DNA from: Actinomadura rayongensis
Lineage (GTDB): Bacteria; Actinomycetota; Actinomycetes; Streptosporangiales; Streptosporangiaceae
Reading direction: 5' to 3'
DNA: 64,000 nt
Assembly (NCBI RefSeq): GCF_009831215.1
Contig: NZ_WUTW01000003.1
Location: 373,325-437,324, forward strand
Below, one piece after another: positions 1 through 8,911 of this stretch. Under the pieces are notes generated by a model. That model saw nothing but the letters and a program-made list of their open reading frames with translations. It searched no databases and had not been told where the DNA came from. Numbering within the stretch: the first letter of the stretch is position 1; each line of letters opens with the position of its first letter. Both the position numbers and the translations under genes were made by a program.

Positions 1-622
1 CGTCGTCCGCGCCGAGGGCCGGGCGTTCTGCGCGGGCGCCGACGTGACGACGCTGTTCGGCGACCTGGACCGTCCGACCGGCGCGATCCGCGACGACCTC
101 AAGGGCGTCTACGCGGCGTTCCTCGGCCTCGCCGACCTGAGCATTCCGACGATCGCGGCGGTGGACGGCATAGCGGTCGGCGCGGGCGCGAACATCGCGC
201 TGGCCTGCGACATGGTGATCGTCGGGCCGCGCGCCGCGTTCGCGTTCAGCTTCGCCGACATCGGCCTGCATCCGGGCGGCGGCGCGACGTGGTTCCTGAC
301 GTCCCGGCTCGGCGGGCACCGGGCGCTCGCGACCGTCCTGGACGCCGACACCATCGACGCCGACCGCGCGATGGACCTCGGCCTCGCCACCCGCCGCGCC
401 GACGACCCCGTCCACGCCGCCACTGAACTGGCGAAACGCTGCGCGGAGAGGGACCCCGCGCTCGTCCGGGACATGAAGCGCGCGGTGCGGCTCGCCGAGA
501 CGGGCACGCCGGACGCGGTGGTCGAGTTCGAGGCCTGGGCGCAGGCCGCGTCCGTCGGACGGCCCGCCTTCGCCCGCTATGTCGCCGAGTTCCGCGCCCG
601 CGCACAACCGCGCAATGCTTGA
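1..622 (+). CDS. Crotonase (enoyl-CoA hydratase/isomerase) family protein, 5' end outside window
   Basis: The frame is open from base 2, so the N-terminus is cut off by the window edge and about 206 residues remain. The fragment begins near the oxyanion-hole segment FCAGAD (bases 26-43) and continues through a typical crotonase core. Aligned by eye to mitochondrial enoyl-CoA hydratase, both catalytic glutamates are missing: the first position is Asn (GAGANIALACD) and the second is Phe (AAFAFSFADIG). Classical hydration of enoyl-CoA is therefore unlikely. Other crotonase chemistry, such as isomerisation, hydrolysis or decarboxylation of an acyl-CoA, is possible. The family assignment is secure; the substrate is not visible. 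Confidence 0.85.
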   Translation, partial: VVRAEGRAFCAGADVTTLFGDLDRPTGAIRDDLKGVYAAFLGLADLSIPTIAAVDGIAVGAGANIALACDMVIVGPRAAFAFSFADIGLHPGGGATWFLTSRLGGHRALATVLDADTIDADRAMDLGLATRRADDPVHAATELAKRCAERDPALVRDMKRAVRLAETGTPDAVVEFEAWAQAASVGRPAFARYVAEFRARAQPRNA

Positions 623-842
623 TCAACAGCATGTCGGCGCAGCGTGCCACGGGGGCGTTGCGCGCGCGCAAGCCTCCGTGACCGCGCGCTCGCCGAGGCG
701 TCAAGATGGCTGTCGTGCGGGTCTCGCCGACAGGCCCGCCGGTCCGCGCCCGTGATCCTCCGCCCTCTCCCCGGGGCGGAGGTCCGGCCAGCCCGTCCCG
801 TCCAGGGGCGGCGCGGCCGGCCAGGACGGAAGGTGGCCCGCT

Positions 843-1628
843 GTGGGAACCGTGCTGAGCCTGGGGCCGATCCCGGCGGAGTGCCCACCGCGCCGGCCCG
901 TCCCGGCGCCGAACGCGGCGCGGATGGACAACCACTATCTGGGCGGCAAGGACACCTACGCCGCCGACCGCGCCCTCGCCGACCGCGTGGTGGAGCTGGC
1001 GCCGGTCGTCCCGTCGCTGGCCCGCGCCGGGCGCGCGTTCCTGCGCGCGAGCGCGCGGCGGCTGGCGGGCGCGGGGCTGCGGCAGTTCCTCGACGTCGGG
1101 TGCGGGCTGCCGCTGCCCGGCGAGCGGCTGGACGAGATCGTCCGGCGGGTGGACCCGCGCAGCCGCGTCGCCTACACCGACCGCGACCCGATGGTCGTGT
1201 GCCACGCGCGGGCGCTGCTCGCGGTGGAGGCGGGGACGTCCGCCGCGCAGGCCGACCTGCGCGAGCCGGTGCGCCTCCTGCACCACCCCGAGGTGCGTCG
1301 CGTCATCGACCCGGACGCCCCGACGGCCGTGTTCCTCGTCAACGTCCTGCCCTTCGTGACCGACGCCGACGAGCCGTGCACGATCATGCGGGAGCTGCTG
1401 GAGGCGCTGCCGCCGGGCAGCCATGTGGTCCTGTGCCACCCGGTCCGGACGCCCGCGCTCGACGCCGCCGCCGCATTGTGCCGGGAGGCGGACGTCGCGT
1501 TCGTCCCGCGCGACGAGGAGCGGATCGCCGGGCTCCTGCGCGGCTGGGAGACGCTTCCCGCGCAACCGTCCGACGACGACGAATCGGCGCTCCCCCTGCT
1601 GCGCCGCGTCGGAAGAAAGGCGGCGTGA
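843..1628 (+). CDS. SAM-dependent methyltransferase of the actinobacterial DUF574 (Methyltransf_19) type
   Basis: A 261-residue cytosolic protein. Its signature is the N-terminal NHYLGGKDTYAADR block, characteristic of the large actinobacterial DUF574 family of predicted S-adenosylmethionine methyltransferases. The SAM-binding loop follows as FLDVGCGLPLPG, and an acidic pair (YTDRDP) sits where the ribose is usually held. Members are abundant in actinomycetes and mostly have no known substrate. The GTG start at 843 has a GGAAGGTGG ribosome binding site six bases upstream. The next gene starts 83 bases downstream, so co-transcription with the two following genes is possible but not shown. Confidence 0.85.
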   Translation: MGTVLSLGPIPAECPPRRPVPAPNAARMDNHYLGGKDTYAADRALADRVVELAPVVPSLARAGRAFLRASARRLAGAGLRQFLDVGCGLPLPGERLDEIVRRVDPRSRVAYTDRDPMVVCHARALLAVEAGTSAAQADLREPVRLLHHPEVRRVIDPDAPTAVFLVNVLPFVTDADEPCTIMRELLEALPPGSHVVLCHPVRTPALDAAAALCREADVAFVPRDEERIAGLLRGWETLPAQPSDDDESALPLLRRVGRKAA

Positions 1629-1711
1629 CCGCGTTAACCGGCATGGTGGCCCGGCCGGGGCGCGCCCCGTTAGAATCAGGCGTCCGGCGCAGGTCTATTC
1701 CAGGGCTTTGG

Positions 1712-2752
1712 ATGGCAACCGACAGCGAGCCGAAACCCCTCTCGGAGATCGCGGCCGAGGTCGGGCTGAACATCTCCGACGTCGCGGCGTTCTCCGGACT
1801 GGACGAGAGCACCGTCTTCCGGCTGTGGGAGAACCGGCACTGGCTGGAACGGGCGAGCGGCCGGTCGCTGCAGAATCTCATCTCGTCCGTTCCCGGCATC
1901 GCCGAATACGTCACGACGCATTCGGTGGTGAAACGGCGGGAATCGCTGGTGGCCGATCTGGACGCGGCGGGGCTCACGGTCGATCTGACGGTGCTGCGCT
2001 CGTCCACCGTGGCCCAGCAGCACCTGCTGAACGCCCTGGAGGCGGGCCTGCAGATCATGCGGGGCGAAAAGCCGCCGCGCGTGGCGTCCTACCTGGCGCG
2101 GTTCTGGGGCCGCGAGCAGGACCGGGCGCTGGAATCGCTGTTCGCCACAGAGAACGGCCTGATCACCGACCCCAGGCCGTTGTTCGACGCCGCCATCGAG
2201 ATCGCCCCCCGCCTGAACCAGCGCGCGTACTCGTTCCATTCCATCCTGGCCCTCAACATCCTCACGCACCAGGTCAGCAAGGTGACGCGGGAGCTCTCGG
2301 AGGACCTCGCGTTCGAGGTCCCCGGACGGCAGTCGGCGTTCATGCTGCGCGGCGTCGTGATGGGCACGCTGATCGCCACCGACGACATCGACCTCGCCGA
2401 GCGGTACCGCCGCATTCTGGAGGCGACGCCGATGTACGCGGGCCTGGAGGAATGGTCGCTCCCCACCTACGCGCGCGACGGGCGCGTCACGTCCGATTTC
2501 ACGCTGCCGAGCGATCTGTCGCTGCGCCACACGGCGGTCGAAGTGCTGCGCGAGATCGACGCGTACAACGACGCGTATTTCTATTACCTGGTCTCCACCT
2601 ATCTTCCGCTGGCGCTGCGCAGGGACCCGAAGTTCGGCGGACGCGTCGCCGAACTGGCCGCGGCGGTCCGGCGGCGGCGGGAGACGGTGACGGACCGGAA
2701 GATCCGCGAGACCTGCGACCGCCTGCTGCGGCGGCTGGCGGCGCTGACCTGA
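1712..2752 (+). CDS. Unrecognised 346-residue protein, helix-turn-helix-like N-terminus
   Basis: I do not recognise this family. Residues about 8-40 (SEIAAEVGLNISDVAAFSGL followed by STVFRLW) look like a small helical DNA-binding unit. The rest is predicted to be almost wholly alpha-helical and soluble, without signal peptide or membrane segment, and resembles effector or TPR-like regions of actinobacterial regulators. The ATG at 1712 is chosen because the upstream frame is Arg/Pro-rich antisense-like sequence and the protein-like composition begins here. It lies between two methyltransferase genes on the same strand, with 23 bases to the next start, so it probably shares a transcript with the downstream methyltransferase. 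A regulatory role is inference only. Confidence 0.75.
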   Translation: MATDSEPKPLSEIAAEVGLNISDVAAFSGLDESTVFRLWENRHWLERASGRSLQNLISSVPGIAEYVTTHSVVKRRESLVADLDAAGLTVDLTVLRSSTVAQQHLLNALEAGLQIMRGEKPPRVASYLARFWGREQDRALESLFATENGLITDPRPLFDAAIEIAPRLNQRAYSFHSILALNILTHQVSKVTRELSEDLAFEVPGRQSAFMLRGVVMGTLIATDDIDLAERYRRILEATPMYAGLEEWSLPTYARDGRVTSDFTLPSDLSLRHTAVEVLREIDAYNDAYFYYLVSTYLPLALRRDPKFGGRVAELAAAVRRRRETVTDRKIRETCDRLLRRLAALT

Positions 2753-2775
2753 CGCACGAGGAGAGTGGGGGGCCG

Positions 2776-3540
2776 GTGGACGAGACGAGCGAGACGTTCG
2801 CGAAAGTGACGCGCGAGCGGTGGGAGGCCAACGCGGCGTACTGGGTCAAGGTGATCCGGGAGAACCGCGATCGGTACCGGACGGACCTCACCGACCGGGC
2901 CGTCATGGACGCGATCGGCCCGGCCGACGGATGCCGCGTCCTGGACGCGGGCTGCGGCGAGGGCTACCTGTCGCGGCGGCTGGCGACGCTCGGCGCGGAC
3001 GTCGTCGGCGTGGACGCGGCACAGAACCTCGTGGACGCCGCGTCCGCCGTCCCCGTCGACGGCCCCGGCGCCGCCCGCTTCCTGCGCGCGAGCGTGGACG
3101 ACCTACCGCTCCCCGACGCCGCCTTCGACCTGGTGGTCTGCAACCACCTGTTCAGCCACCTGCCCGAGCCGTCGCACGCGATCAACGAGTTCGGCCGCGT
3201 CCTGCGCCCCGGCGGCCGGCTGATCATCCTGACGCTGCACCCGTGTTTCTACGTCTTCGATTCCGAGCGGGGAGCGTCCAACAGCGTCCCGGCGTCGGAG
3301 TACTTCGGCACGCGCGGCATCGACCAGCGCTTCCTCGTGGACGGCCTGGAATCCCCCTCCATGATCACGTCCTGGCTGCGTCCGCTGGAACACTACGCTG
3401 GAACGCTCCGAGACGCCGGTTTCGTGCTCGCCGACCTGCGCGAACCCCACCCGTCCCCCGAACAACTCCGCGACGACCCGTGGTGGAAGGAAAGCTTCCC
3501 CGCCGCCCTCTTCCTCCTCCTGATCGCCGAACGCCGCTGA
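2776..3540 (+). CDS. Class I SAM-dependent methyltransferase (UbiE/Methyltransf_11 type)
   Basis: A 254-residue methyltransferase. Motif I is VLDAGCGEGYLSRRLA near residues 55-70, followed by an acidic residue in VVGVDAAQNLV, then DLPLPDAAFDLVVCNHLFSHL (motif IV region, first 20 residues quoted in parts) and the post-motif VLRPGGRLIILTLHP. The N-terminus (RWEANAAYWVKVIRENRD) resembles small-molecule methyltransferases that carry a helical lid. The GTG start at 2776 has GAGGAGA about 13 bases upstream. It follows the unrecognised gene closely and is probably the last gene of that unit, since a hairpin terminator lies directly after its stop. The substrate is unknown. Confidence 0.9.
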   Translation: MDETSETFAKVTRERWEANAAYWVKVIRENRDRYRTDLTDRAVMDAIGPADGCRVLDAGCGEGYLSRRLATLGADVVGVDAAQNLVDAASAVPVDGPGAARFLRASVDDLPLPDAAFDLVVCNHLFSHLPEPSHAINEFGRVLRPGGRLIILTLHPCFYVFDSERGASNSVPASEYFGTRGIDQRFLVDGLESPSMITSWLRPLEHYAGTLRDAGFVLADLREPHPSPEQLRDDPWWKESFPAALFLLLIAERR

Positions 3541-3560
3541 CCCCGGCGTCTCCGCCGGGG
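3541..3560. terminator. Bidirectional hairpin terminator between convergent genes
   Basis: A perfect 8-bp stem CCCCGGCG / CGCCGGGG with the 4-base loop TCTC begins immediately after the methyltransferase stop. It lies 15 bases beyond the stop of the convergent phosphoesterase. There is no T-run, which is usual for actinomycete terminators. Confidence 0.65.
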
Positions 3561-3574
3561 CCGGGCGCGTCAGG

Positions 3575-4864
3575 TCAGCGGGGGCGGGGGAAGGCGTTGC
3601 GGCGGGCGTAGGCGTTCAGGGCGGCCCAGTCGTCGCCGGTGTGGGCGTGGTTCGGGTCGAGGCAGCCGAGGGTCGCGGGCTGGGGGACGGTGTAGCGGGG
3701 GGCCTTCAGGTTCGGGGGGTTGTCGAAGTCGAGGACCTCGGCGAGGTTGCGGGCCGCCGCGTCGCGGACGGAGAGGGGGTCCAGGCCCCAGCGCCATTCG
3801 ACGAGCTTCAGGACGGACGTGTGGTCGTAGGTCTCGTGGGCGACGGCGCCGCGGCGGGCGCGGGGGGAGATCAGCAGGCACGGGACGCGGAAGCCGCGCA
3901 GGCCCGTGCCGAGGTCGGGGCGCGGGTCGGGGCCCGTGGGCGGCGGGACGTGATCGAAGAAGCCGCCCCATTCGTCGTAGTTGATGATGAGCAGGGTGCG
4001 TTCCCAGTTCGGCGAGTTCACCACGGCCGTGTAGACCTTGTTGAGGAACGCCTGGCCGAAGCGGATGTCGGCTAGCGGGTGCTCGTCCTCCGAGAGGCCG
4101 GGGAGCAGTTCGCCTAGGAAGCCCGGTTCCACGAAGCTCAGTGCGGGCAGGTTGCCGTTCTTGGCGTCGTTGTAGAACTCCCAGATGTTCTTGCTGATGT
4201 CGAGGTGTTTCAGGCCCCACAGGGCCGTGAACGGGACGTCGCTGAAGTAGTAGCGCGCCGGGATCTTCTTGGCGGCCAGGCGGTCCCAGATCGTCGTCAG
4301 TTCGGAGAGCGCGAACGTGTTGGAGATCCGGTCGGTCTGCGCCGCGTGCTGGAAGATGCGATTCGGGAACGTGGACGACATGACGGCCGGGAAATAGCGG
4401 TCGCAGACCGTCCAGTCGCGGGCGGCGTGGCCGTGGAAGCCGAGGTCGGCGCCCTCGTAGTAGCCGATGCAGAAGACGTCGTTGTTCCCGGCGCGCAGCC
4501 AGCCGTCGCAGGCGCCGTCGTTGTACTCGGTGCGTCCGCCGGCGTAGGTGTGGTCGGGGTCCTGGAAGCCGCAGCCGTGCGGGACGGTCAGGTGGTGGGT
4601 GGCGTGGGACGCGCCGGACGCGTCGGTGAACGTCAGGCCCGCCTGGCGTCCGTCCGCGCCGGGCAGCCACCCGAGGTAGTGGTCGAACGACCGGTTCTCC
4701 ATCATCACGACGACCACGTGGTCGATGCCGGAGTCGCCCGGGTCCGGGAGCGTCCCGACCGGCGCGGTCGCCGCCGTGGCCGCCGCGCCGCCGCCCGCGG
4801 CGACGACCGCGGCTCCCGCCGTCCCGGCGAGGAATCCCCGCCGGGTGAGTTCGTCGATGTTCAT
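3575..4864 (-). CDS. Tat-exported phosphoesterase, phospholipase C / acid phosphatase family
   Basis: A 429-residue protein. The N-terminus carries a twin-arginine signal (TRRGFLAG, residues 7-14) followed by an Ala/Gly-rich hydrophobic stretch, so export through Tat is expected. The catalytic start motif of the PF04185 phosphoesterase family is MMENRSFDHYLG at about residues 54-65. Later metal-site segments are STFPNRIF and NYDEWGGFFDHVPPP. The family includes bacterial phosphatidylcholine-preferring phospholipases C and acid phosphatases; which activity applies here cannot be read from the sequence. The gene is monocistronic and convergent with the methyltransferase. Extracytoplasmic phosphate scavenging from phospholipids is the likely role. 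Confidence 0.9.
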   Translation of the reverse strand: MNIDELTRRGFLAGTAGAAVVAAGGGAAATAATAPVGTLPDPGDSGIDHVVVVMMENRSFDHYLGWLPGADGRQAGLTFTDASGASHATHHLTVPHGCGFQDPDHTYAGGRTEYNDGACDGWLRAGNNDVFCIGYYEGADLGFHGHAARDWTVCDRYFPAVMSSTFPNRIFQHAAQTDRISNTFALSELTTIWDRLAAKKIPARYYFSDVPFTALWGLKHLDISKNIWEFYNDAKNGNLPALSFVEPGFLGELLPGLSEDEHPLADIRFGQAFLNKVYTAVVNSPNWERTLLIINYDEWGGFFDHVPPPTGPDPRPDLGTGLRGFRVPCLLISPRARRGAVAHETYDHTSVLKLVEWRWGLDPLSVRDAAARNLAEVLDFDNPPNLKAPRYTVPQPATLGCLDPNHAHTGDDWAALNAYARRNAFPRPR

Positions 4865-5007
4865 GTTCGGCCTCCCGTCGCTGCGCCGCCGAGCCGAAGT
4901 ATCACGACTCGTGCGGCTCCGGGGAAGAACGGGAGGCGAGTGGAAGATGAAGGAAATTCATCCCCAAAAGACGGCAGAATGGGGTTCTAGAACCCGAGGA
5001 GGCGCTC

Positions 5008-5775
5008 ATGACCGTCCGCGTCGAACGACGGGACTCCGTCGCGCTGGTCGGCATCGACCGGCCCGATCGCCGCAACGCCGTCGACCGGCCGACGGCGGAC
5101 GCGCTGGTCGCCGCGTTCCACGACGTCGAGAACGACGACGCGGTGACCGCCGCCGTCCTGTACGGCACCGGCGGCACGTTCTGCGCGGGCGCCGACCTGC
5201 GCGCCGTCGGCACCCCGGACGGCAACCGCGCCGAGCCCGACGGCGACGGGCCGATGGGGCCGACCCGGATGCGGCTGTCCAAGCCCGTCATCGCGGCGGT
5301 GAGCGGGCACGCCGTCGCGGGCGGGCTGGAGCTGGCGCTCTGGGCGGACCTGCGGGTCGCCGACGAGACCGCCGTGTTCGGGGTGTTCTGCCGCCGCTGG
5401 GGCGTCCCGCTCATCGACGGCGGGACGGTCCGGCTCCCCCGCCTCATCGGGCAGAGCCGCGCGCTGGACATGATCCTCACCGGCCGTCCGGTGGACGCCG
5501 CCGAGGCGCTGGCGATGGGCCTGGCCAACCGCGTCGTCCCCGCCGGGACGGCCGTGGACGCGGCGGTCGAGCTGGCCGCGTCGCTCGCGCGCTTCCCGCA
5601 GACCTGCCTGCGCGAGGACCGCGCGTCCGTCCTCGACCAGTGGGGCCTGGACGAACCGGACGCCCTCGCCGTCGAATGGCGCCACGGCATGACGTCCCTG
5701 GCCGCCGACGCGGTCGACGGCGCGGCCAGGTTCGCGGCGGGCGCCGGGCGGCACGGCGCGTTCGACGCGGGCTGA
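5008..5775 (+). CDS. Crotonase (enoyl-CoA hydratase-like) family protein
   Basis: A 255-residue full-length crotonase. The N-terminal strand GIDRPDRRNAVDRP, the oxyanion-hole segment FCAGADLRAVG and the second block GHAVAGGLELALWADLRVAD are all present. The first catalytic glutamate is kept (GGLELA). The position of the second is a cysteine (AVFGVFCRRWG), so it may not be a true hydratase. ATG at 5008 is preceded by GAGGAGG (bases 4998-5004 region), a strong ribosome binding site. It is divergent from the Tat phosphoesterase across about 140 bases. Fatty-acid or amino-acid acyl-CoA metabolism is likely, but the substrate is unknown. Confidence 0.9.
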   Translation: MTVRVERRDSVALVGIDRPDRRNAVDRPTADALVAAFHDVENDDAVTAAVLYGTGGTFCAGADLRAVGTPDGNRAEPDGDGPMGPTRMRLSKPVIAAVSGHAVAGGLELALWADLRVADETAVFGVFCRRWGVPLIDGGTVRLPRLIGQSRALDMILTGRPVDAAEALAMGLANRVVPAGTAVDAAVELAASLARFPQTCLREDRASVLDQWGLDEPDALAVEWRHGMTSLAADAVDGAARFAAGAGRHGAFDAG

Positions 5776-5850
5776 GCTGGGAGAACGCGTCCGGTTCGTC
5801 CGCCGCGCCAGCCTGGATCGGGCCTCCGCCGCTCCGTACGATGACGGCCC

Positions 5851-6867
5851 GTGCCCGACGTTCCCGCCGCCTTCGAGCTGCCCTCCGCCGGACGCGCCGC
5901 GCTGTTCCCCACGGTCACCGTCCTCGCGTGGCTGAGCGTGGCGTGCCTGTTCGCGTCGGCCGTCCTCGCGCTCGCCGGACGCCCCTACGCCGCGTTCGGC
6001 TGCGGCGCCGCCGGGACCGTGCTGCCCGCCGCGGCCGTCGCGGCGGGCCGGACGCTGCGCCGCAGCGGCCTGGCGCGGCTCGTCCTGGACGCGCGCGGCC
6101 TGCGCTCGGTGACGGCTGAAGGGGACACGTGCTGGACGGTCGCCTGGACCGAGCTGGCGGACGTCGTCGTCGGCCCCGGCGTCCTGTCCCTGTTCCCGTT
6201 CGAGGGATTCGCCGCGCGTCACCCCGAGATGGCCGGGATGTGGGCGGGCGACGGCGCCTACCGCGTCCTGTTCTCGCACCGGCTGCGCTCCTGGCGGGAG
6301 CTGCGCGCGGCCGTCGACGCGTTCGCGCCGCACCTGCGCCGGGGACCCGACGGCCCCGCGACGCCCGCGGGCGCCCTCGGCGCGGGCCGCTACGGCGTGT
6401 CCCGGCTGCTGCTGCGCGCCGAGCCGGTCGCGAGCCCCGGGCGGCGTCCGGCCGAGGTGGTCGCGGCGGTCGCGGGGCTCGCCGGGTGGGGCGCGGTGCT
6501 GTCGGGGCACCAGGCCGAGCGCGCCATCCACGCCGCGCACGCGAGCGGGGCCGTCGACGTCGGACGGCTCCTGCTCGTCGGGCTCGGCCCGCTGCTGCTC
6601 GCGGCGCTGCTACGGCGGGTGTGGGCGGGCGCGCCGACCGCGCTGTGGGCGCTCGCCGTCTACGGCCGCAACGTCGGCGGCCTGCTCACGGCCGCGCTGC
6701 TGCTCATCTACCTCGTGACGCGCGGGGTCGCGGCGCTCGCGGGGACGCCGAGCCCGGAGCCGTCCGCCGGGGACCTGCTGCTGTGGGCGGGCGCGCCGCT
6801 GCTCGTGGTCGCGGGCGCGCTGCTGCACCGCCGCCGGGTCTGGGCGTGGGTGCGGGTCAGGCCGTGA
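5851..6867 (+). CDS. Polytopic membrane protein of unknown function
   Basis: A 338-residue protein starting at GTG. Two hydrophobic segments (about residues 17-65) are followed by a soluble domain of about 120 residues (VLDARGLRSVTAEGDTCWTV to FAPHL). That domain has the alternating pattern of bacterial PH-like domains found next to such helices. Four more hydrophobic segments occupy the last 130 residues, ending in a short Arg-rich tail. I recognise no enzyme motif. It is convergent with the molybdenum oxidoreductase operon, and the two 3' ends overlap by 11 bases. The gene is well supported by codon pattern and composition; its function is open. Confidence 0.7.
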   Translation: MPDVPAAFELPSAGRAALFPTVTVLAWLSVACLFASAVLALAGRPYAAFGCGAAGTVLPAAAVAAGRTLRRSGLARLVLDARGLRSVTAEGDTCWTVAWTELADVVVGPGVLSLFPFEGFAARHPEMAGMWAGDGAYRVLFSHRLRSWRELRAAVDAFAPHLRRGPDGPATPAGALGAGRYGVSRLLLRAEPVASPGRRPAEVVAAVAGLAGWGAVLSGHQAERAIHAAHASGAVDVGRLLLVGLGPLLLAALLRRVWAGAPTALWALAVYGRNVGGLLTAALLLIYLVTRGVAALAGTPSPEPSAGDLLLWAGAPLLVVAGALLHRRRVWAWVRVRP

Positions 6868-8911
6868 GGCCGTGCGCGGCGAGCGCGGGCAGGACGGCGG
6901 GCGGCGTCAGCGGCAGCTCGCGGAACCGGACGCCCGTCGCGTGGTGGACGGCGTTCCCGATCGCCGCCGCGACCCCGACGATCCCGATCTCGCCGATGCC
7001 CTTGGCGCCCATCGCGTTCAGGTGCGGGTCGGCCTCCTCGATCCACGCGGCGTCGATGTCGGGAATGTCCGCGCAGACCGGGACGTGGTACTGCGCGAGG
7101 TCGTGGTTGAGGTAGTCGCCGAACTCCAGGTCCAGGACGCCGCGTTCCATCAGCGCCATCCCGGCGCCCATCGTCATCCCGCCGAGGAACTGGGACCGGG
7201 CCGTCTGCGGGTTCAGGATGCGGCCCGCCGCGTACACGCCGAGCAGCCGGCGGACGCGGATCTCGCCGGTGTCCAGGTCCACGGCGGTCTCGGCGAAGTG
7301 CGCGCCGAACGCGTGCCGCGCGTACTGCGGACGGTTCTTCAGCTCGTCGGCGGTGTCGGCCTCGGCCTCCTGCGGCAGCCCGTCGCCGAGCTTGGCGAGC
7401 AGCGCCTCGCACGCGCGGGCGACGGCGTGCCCCCAGCTCGCGGTGCCCATCGAGCCGCCCGCGAGCGGCGCGCGCGGCAGGTCGCTGGAACCGATCCGCA
7501 CGGTGACGGCGTCCGGCTCGGCCTTCAGCGTCTCGGCGGCGACGACGGTCAGGACGGTCCGCGCGCCGGTCCCGATGTCGGCGGCGGCGATCGAGACGGT
7601 GAACGTCCCGTCCTCGTTGGCGCGCACGCGGGCCTTGGCGGGCATCGTCATCGCCGGGTAGGTCGCGGCGGCGACGCCGGTGCCGACCAGCGTCCGGCCT
7701 TCGCGGCGGACGCCCGGACGCGGGTCGCGGTGGGCCCAGCCGAACCGGTCCGCGCCCTCGTTCAGGCACGCGACGAGGTTGCGGGAGCTGAACGGCAGGC
7801 CGGTGTCGGGGTCGGTCTCGGGCTCGTTGCGGACGCGCAGCTCGATCGGGTCGAGGCCGGCGGCGTACGCCAGCTCGTCCATCGCCGACTCCAGCACGTA
7901 CATTCCGGGCGTCTCGCCGGGCGCGCGCATCCAGGACGGCGACGGGACGTCCAGCCGCACCACCTGGTGCCCGGTGTACAGGTTCGGCGTTCGGTACATG
8001 TGCCGTGTGGCGACGGCCGCCTGCTCGGCGAACTCCCGGATCCGGGACGTCTGCGCGACGGCCTCGTGCAGCACCGCGCGCAGCCGTCCGTCGGGGTCGG
8101 CGCCGAGCCGGACCCGCTGGACGGTCGGCGTCCGGTACCCGACGGTCGCGAACATCTGCTGCCGCGTCACGGCCAGCTTCACCGGGCGCCCGGCCGCGCG
8201 GGCGGCGAGCGCGGCCAGCACCGGCACCGGACGCGGCGTGCCCTTGGACCCGAACCCGCCGCCGACGTGCGGCGACACCACCGTCACGTGCTCGGGGTCC
8301 AGGCCGAAGATCTGGGCGAGCGTGTCCCGGACGACCACCGACCCCTGGTTGGAGTCGTGGACGACGAGCCGGTCGGGCGCCGTCCACTCGGCGAGCGTGG
8401 CGTGCGGTTCCATCGGGTTGTTGTACTCGGCCGGGGTCGCGTAGGTGACGTCCACGCGGACCGGCGACCCCGCGAACGCGTCCGCCGGCTCGCCGCTGCC
8501 CAACTCGGTGGCGAACCCGCCGTTCACCTTCTCCGGCCGGTACAGCCCGGGGTGGTCGGCGTCCAGTTCGACGTCCATCTCGTGCGGGGCGTACTCGATC
8601 TCCAGCAGCCGTCCGGCCTCGCGCGCGGTCTCCAGCGTCTCGGCGACGACGGCCGCGATGATCTGGCCGCGGTAGGAGACCGTCCGGGACTGGAACAGGT
8701 GCAGCTCGGCGTCCGACACGGGCGCGATGTCCGGCGGGTCCATGCAGGACAGGACGGTGATCAGCCCCGGCAGTTCCGGCGCCCGCACCGACAGCACCTC
8801 GCCGCGCGCCACGTCGGACGTCACCGCGAACGCGTACGCGACGTCCTCGGCGGGGTACTCGTAGGCGTACTTCGCCTCGCCGGTGACCTTCGCGCGGCCC
8901 TCGATCCTCAT
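6857..8911 (-). CDS. paoC: Aldehyde/xanthine oxidoreductase, molybdenum-binding large subunit (PaoC/YagR-like)
   Basis: A 684-residue subunit of a xanthine oxidase-family hydroxylase. It begins with the a/b hammerhead region (GRAKVTGEAKYAYE) and contains molybdopterin-contact motifs QGSVVVRDTLAQIFG and GGGFGSKG. It ends with the catalytic-glutamate loop GIGEIGIVG (Glu641). The length matches the YagR/PaoC group rather than the longer xanthine dehydrogenase or CO dehydrogenase large subunits. It is the last gene of a tightly coupled operon; its ATG overlaps the upstream stop by four bases (ATGA). The active site accepts aldehydes in characterised PaoABC; the substrate here is inferred. The symbol is given by homology. 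Confidence 0.85.
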   Translation of the reverse strand: MRIEGRAKVTGEAKYAYEYPAEDVAYAFAVTSDVARGEVLSVRAPELPGLITVLSCMDPPDIAPVSDAELHLFQSRTVSYRGQIIAAVVAETLETAREAGRLLEIEYAPHEMDVELDADHPGLYRPEKVNGGFATELGSGEPADAFAGSPVRVDVTYATPAEYNNPMEPHATLAEWTAPDRLVVHDSNQGSVVVRDTLAQIFGLDPEHVTVVSPHVGGGFGSKGTPRPVPVLAALAARAAGRPVKLAVTRQQMFATVGYRTPTVQRVRLGADPDGRLRAVLHEAVAQTSRIREFAEQAAVATRHMYRTPNLYTGHQVVRLDVPSPSWMRAPGETPGMYVLESAMDELAYAAGLDPIELRVRNEPETDPDTGLPFSSRNLVACLNEGADRFGWAHRDPRPGVRREGRTLVGTGVAAATYPAMTMPAKARVRANEDGTFTVSIAAADIGTGARTVLTVVAAETLKAEPDAVTVRIGSSDLPRAPLAGGSMGTASWGHAVARACEALLAKLGDGLPQEAEADTADELKNRPQYARHAFGAHFAETAVDLDTGEIRVRRLLGVYAAGRILNPQTARSQFLGGMTMGAGMALMERGVLDLEFGDYLNHDLAQYHVPVCADIPDIDAAWIEEADPHLNAMGAKGIGEIGIVGVAAAIGNAVHHATGVRFRELPLTPPAVLPALAAHGLTA

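Noticed and set aside
246..1565. Long minus-strand open frame of over 400 codons across the first methyltransferase
   Set aside because: It is antisense to well-supported genes, has Arg/Pro/Gly-rich composition, no family motif and no ribosome binding site; such frames are normal in very GC-rich DNA.
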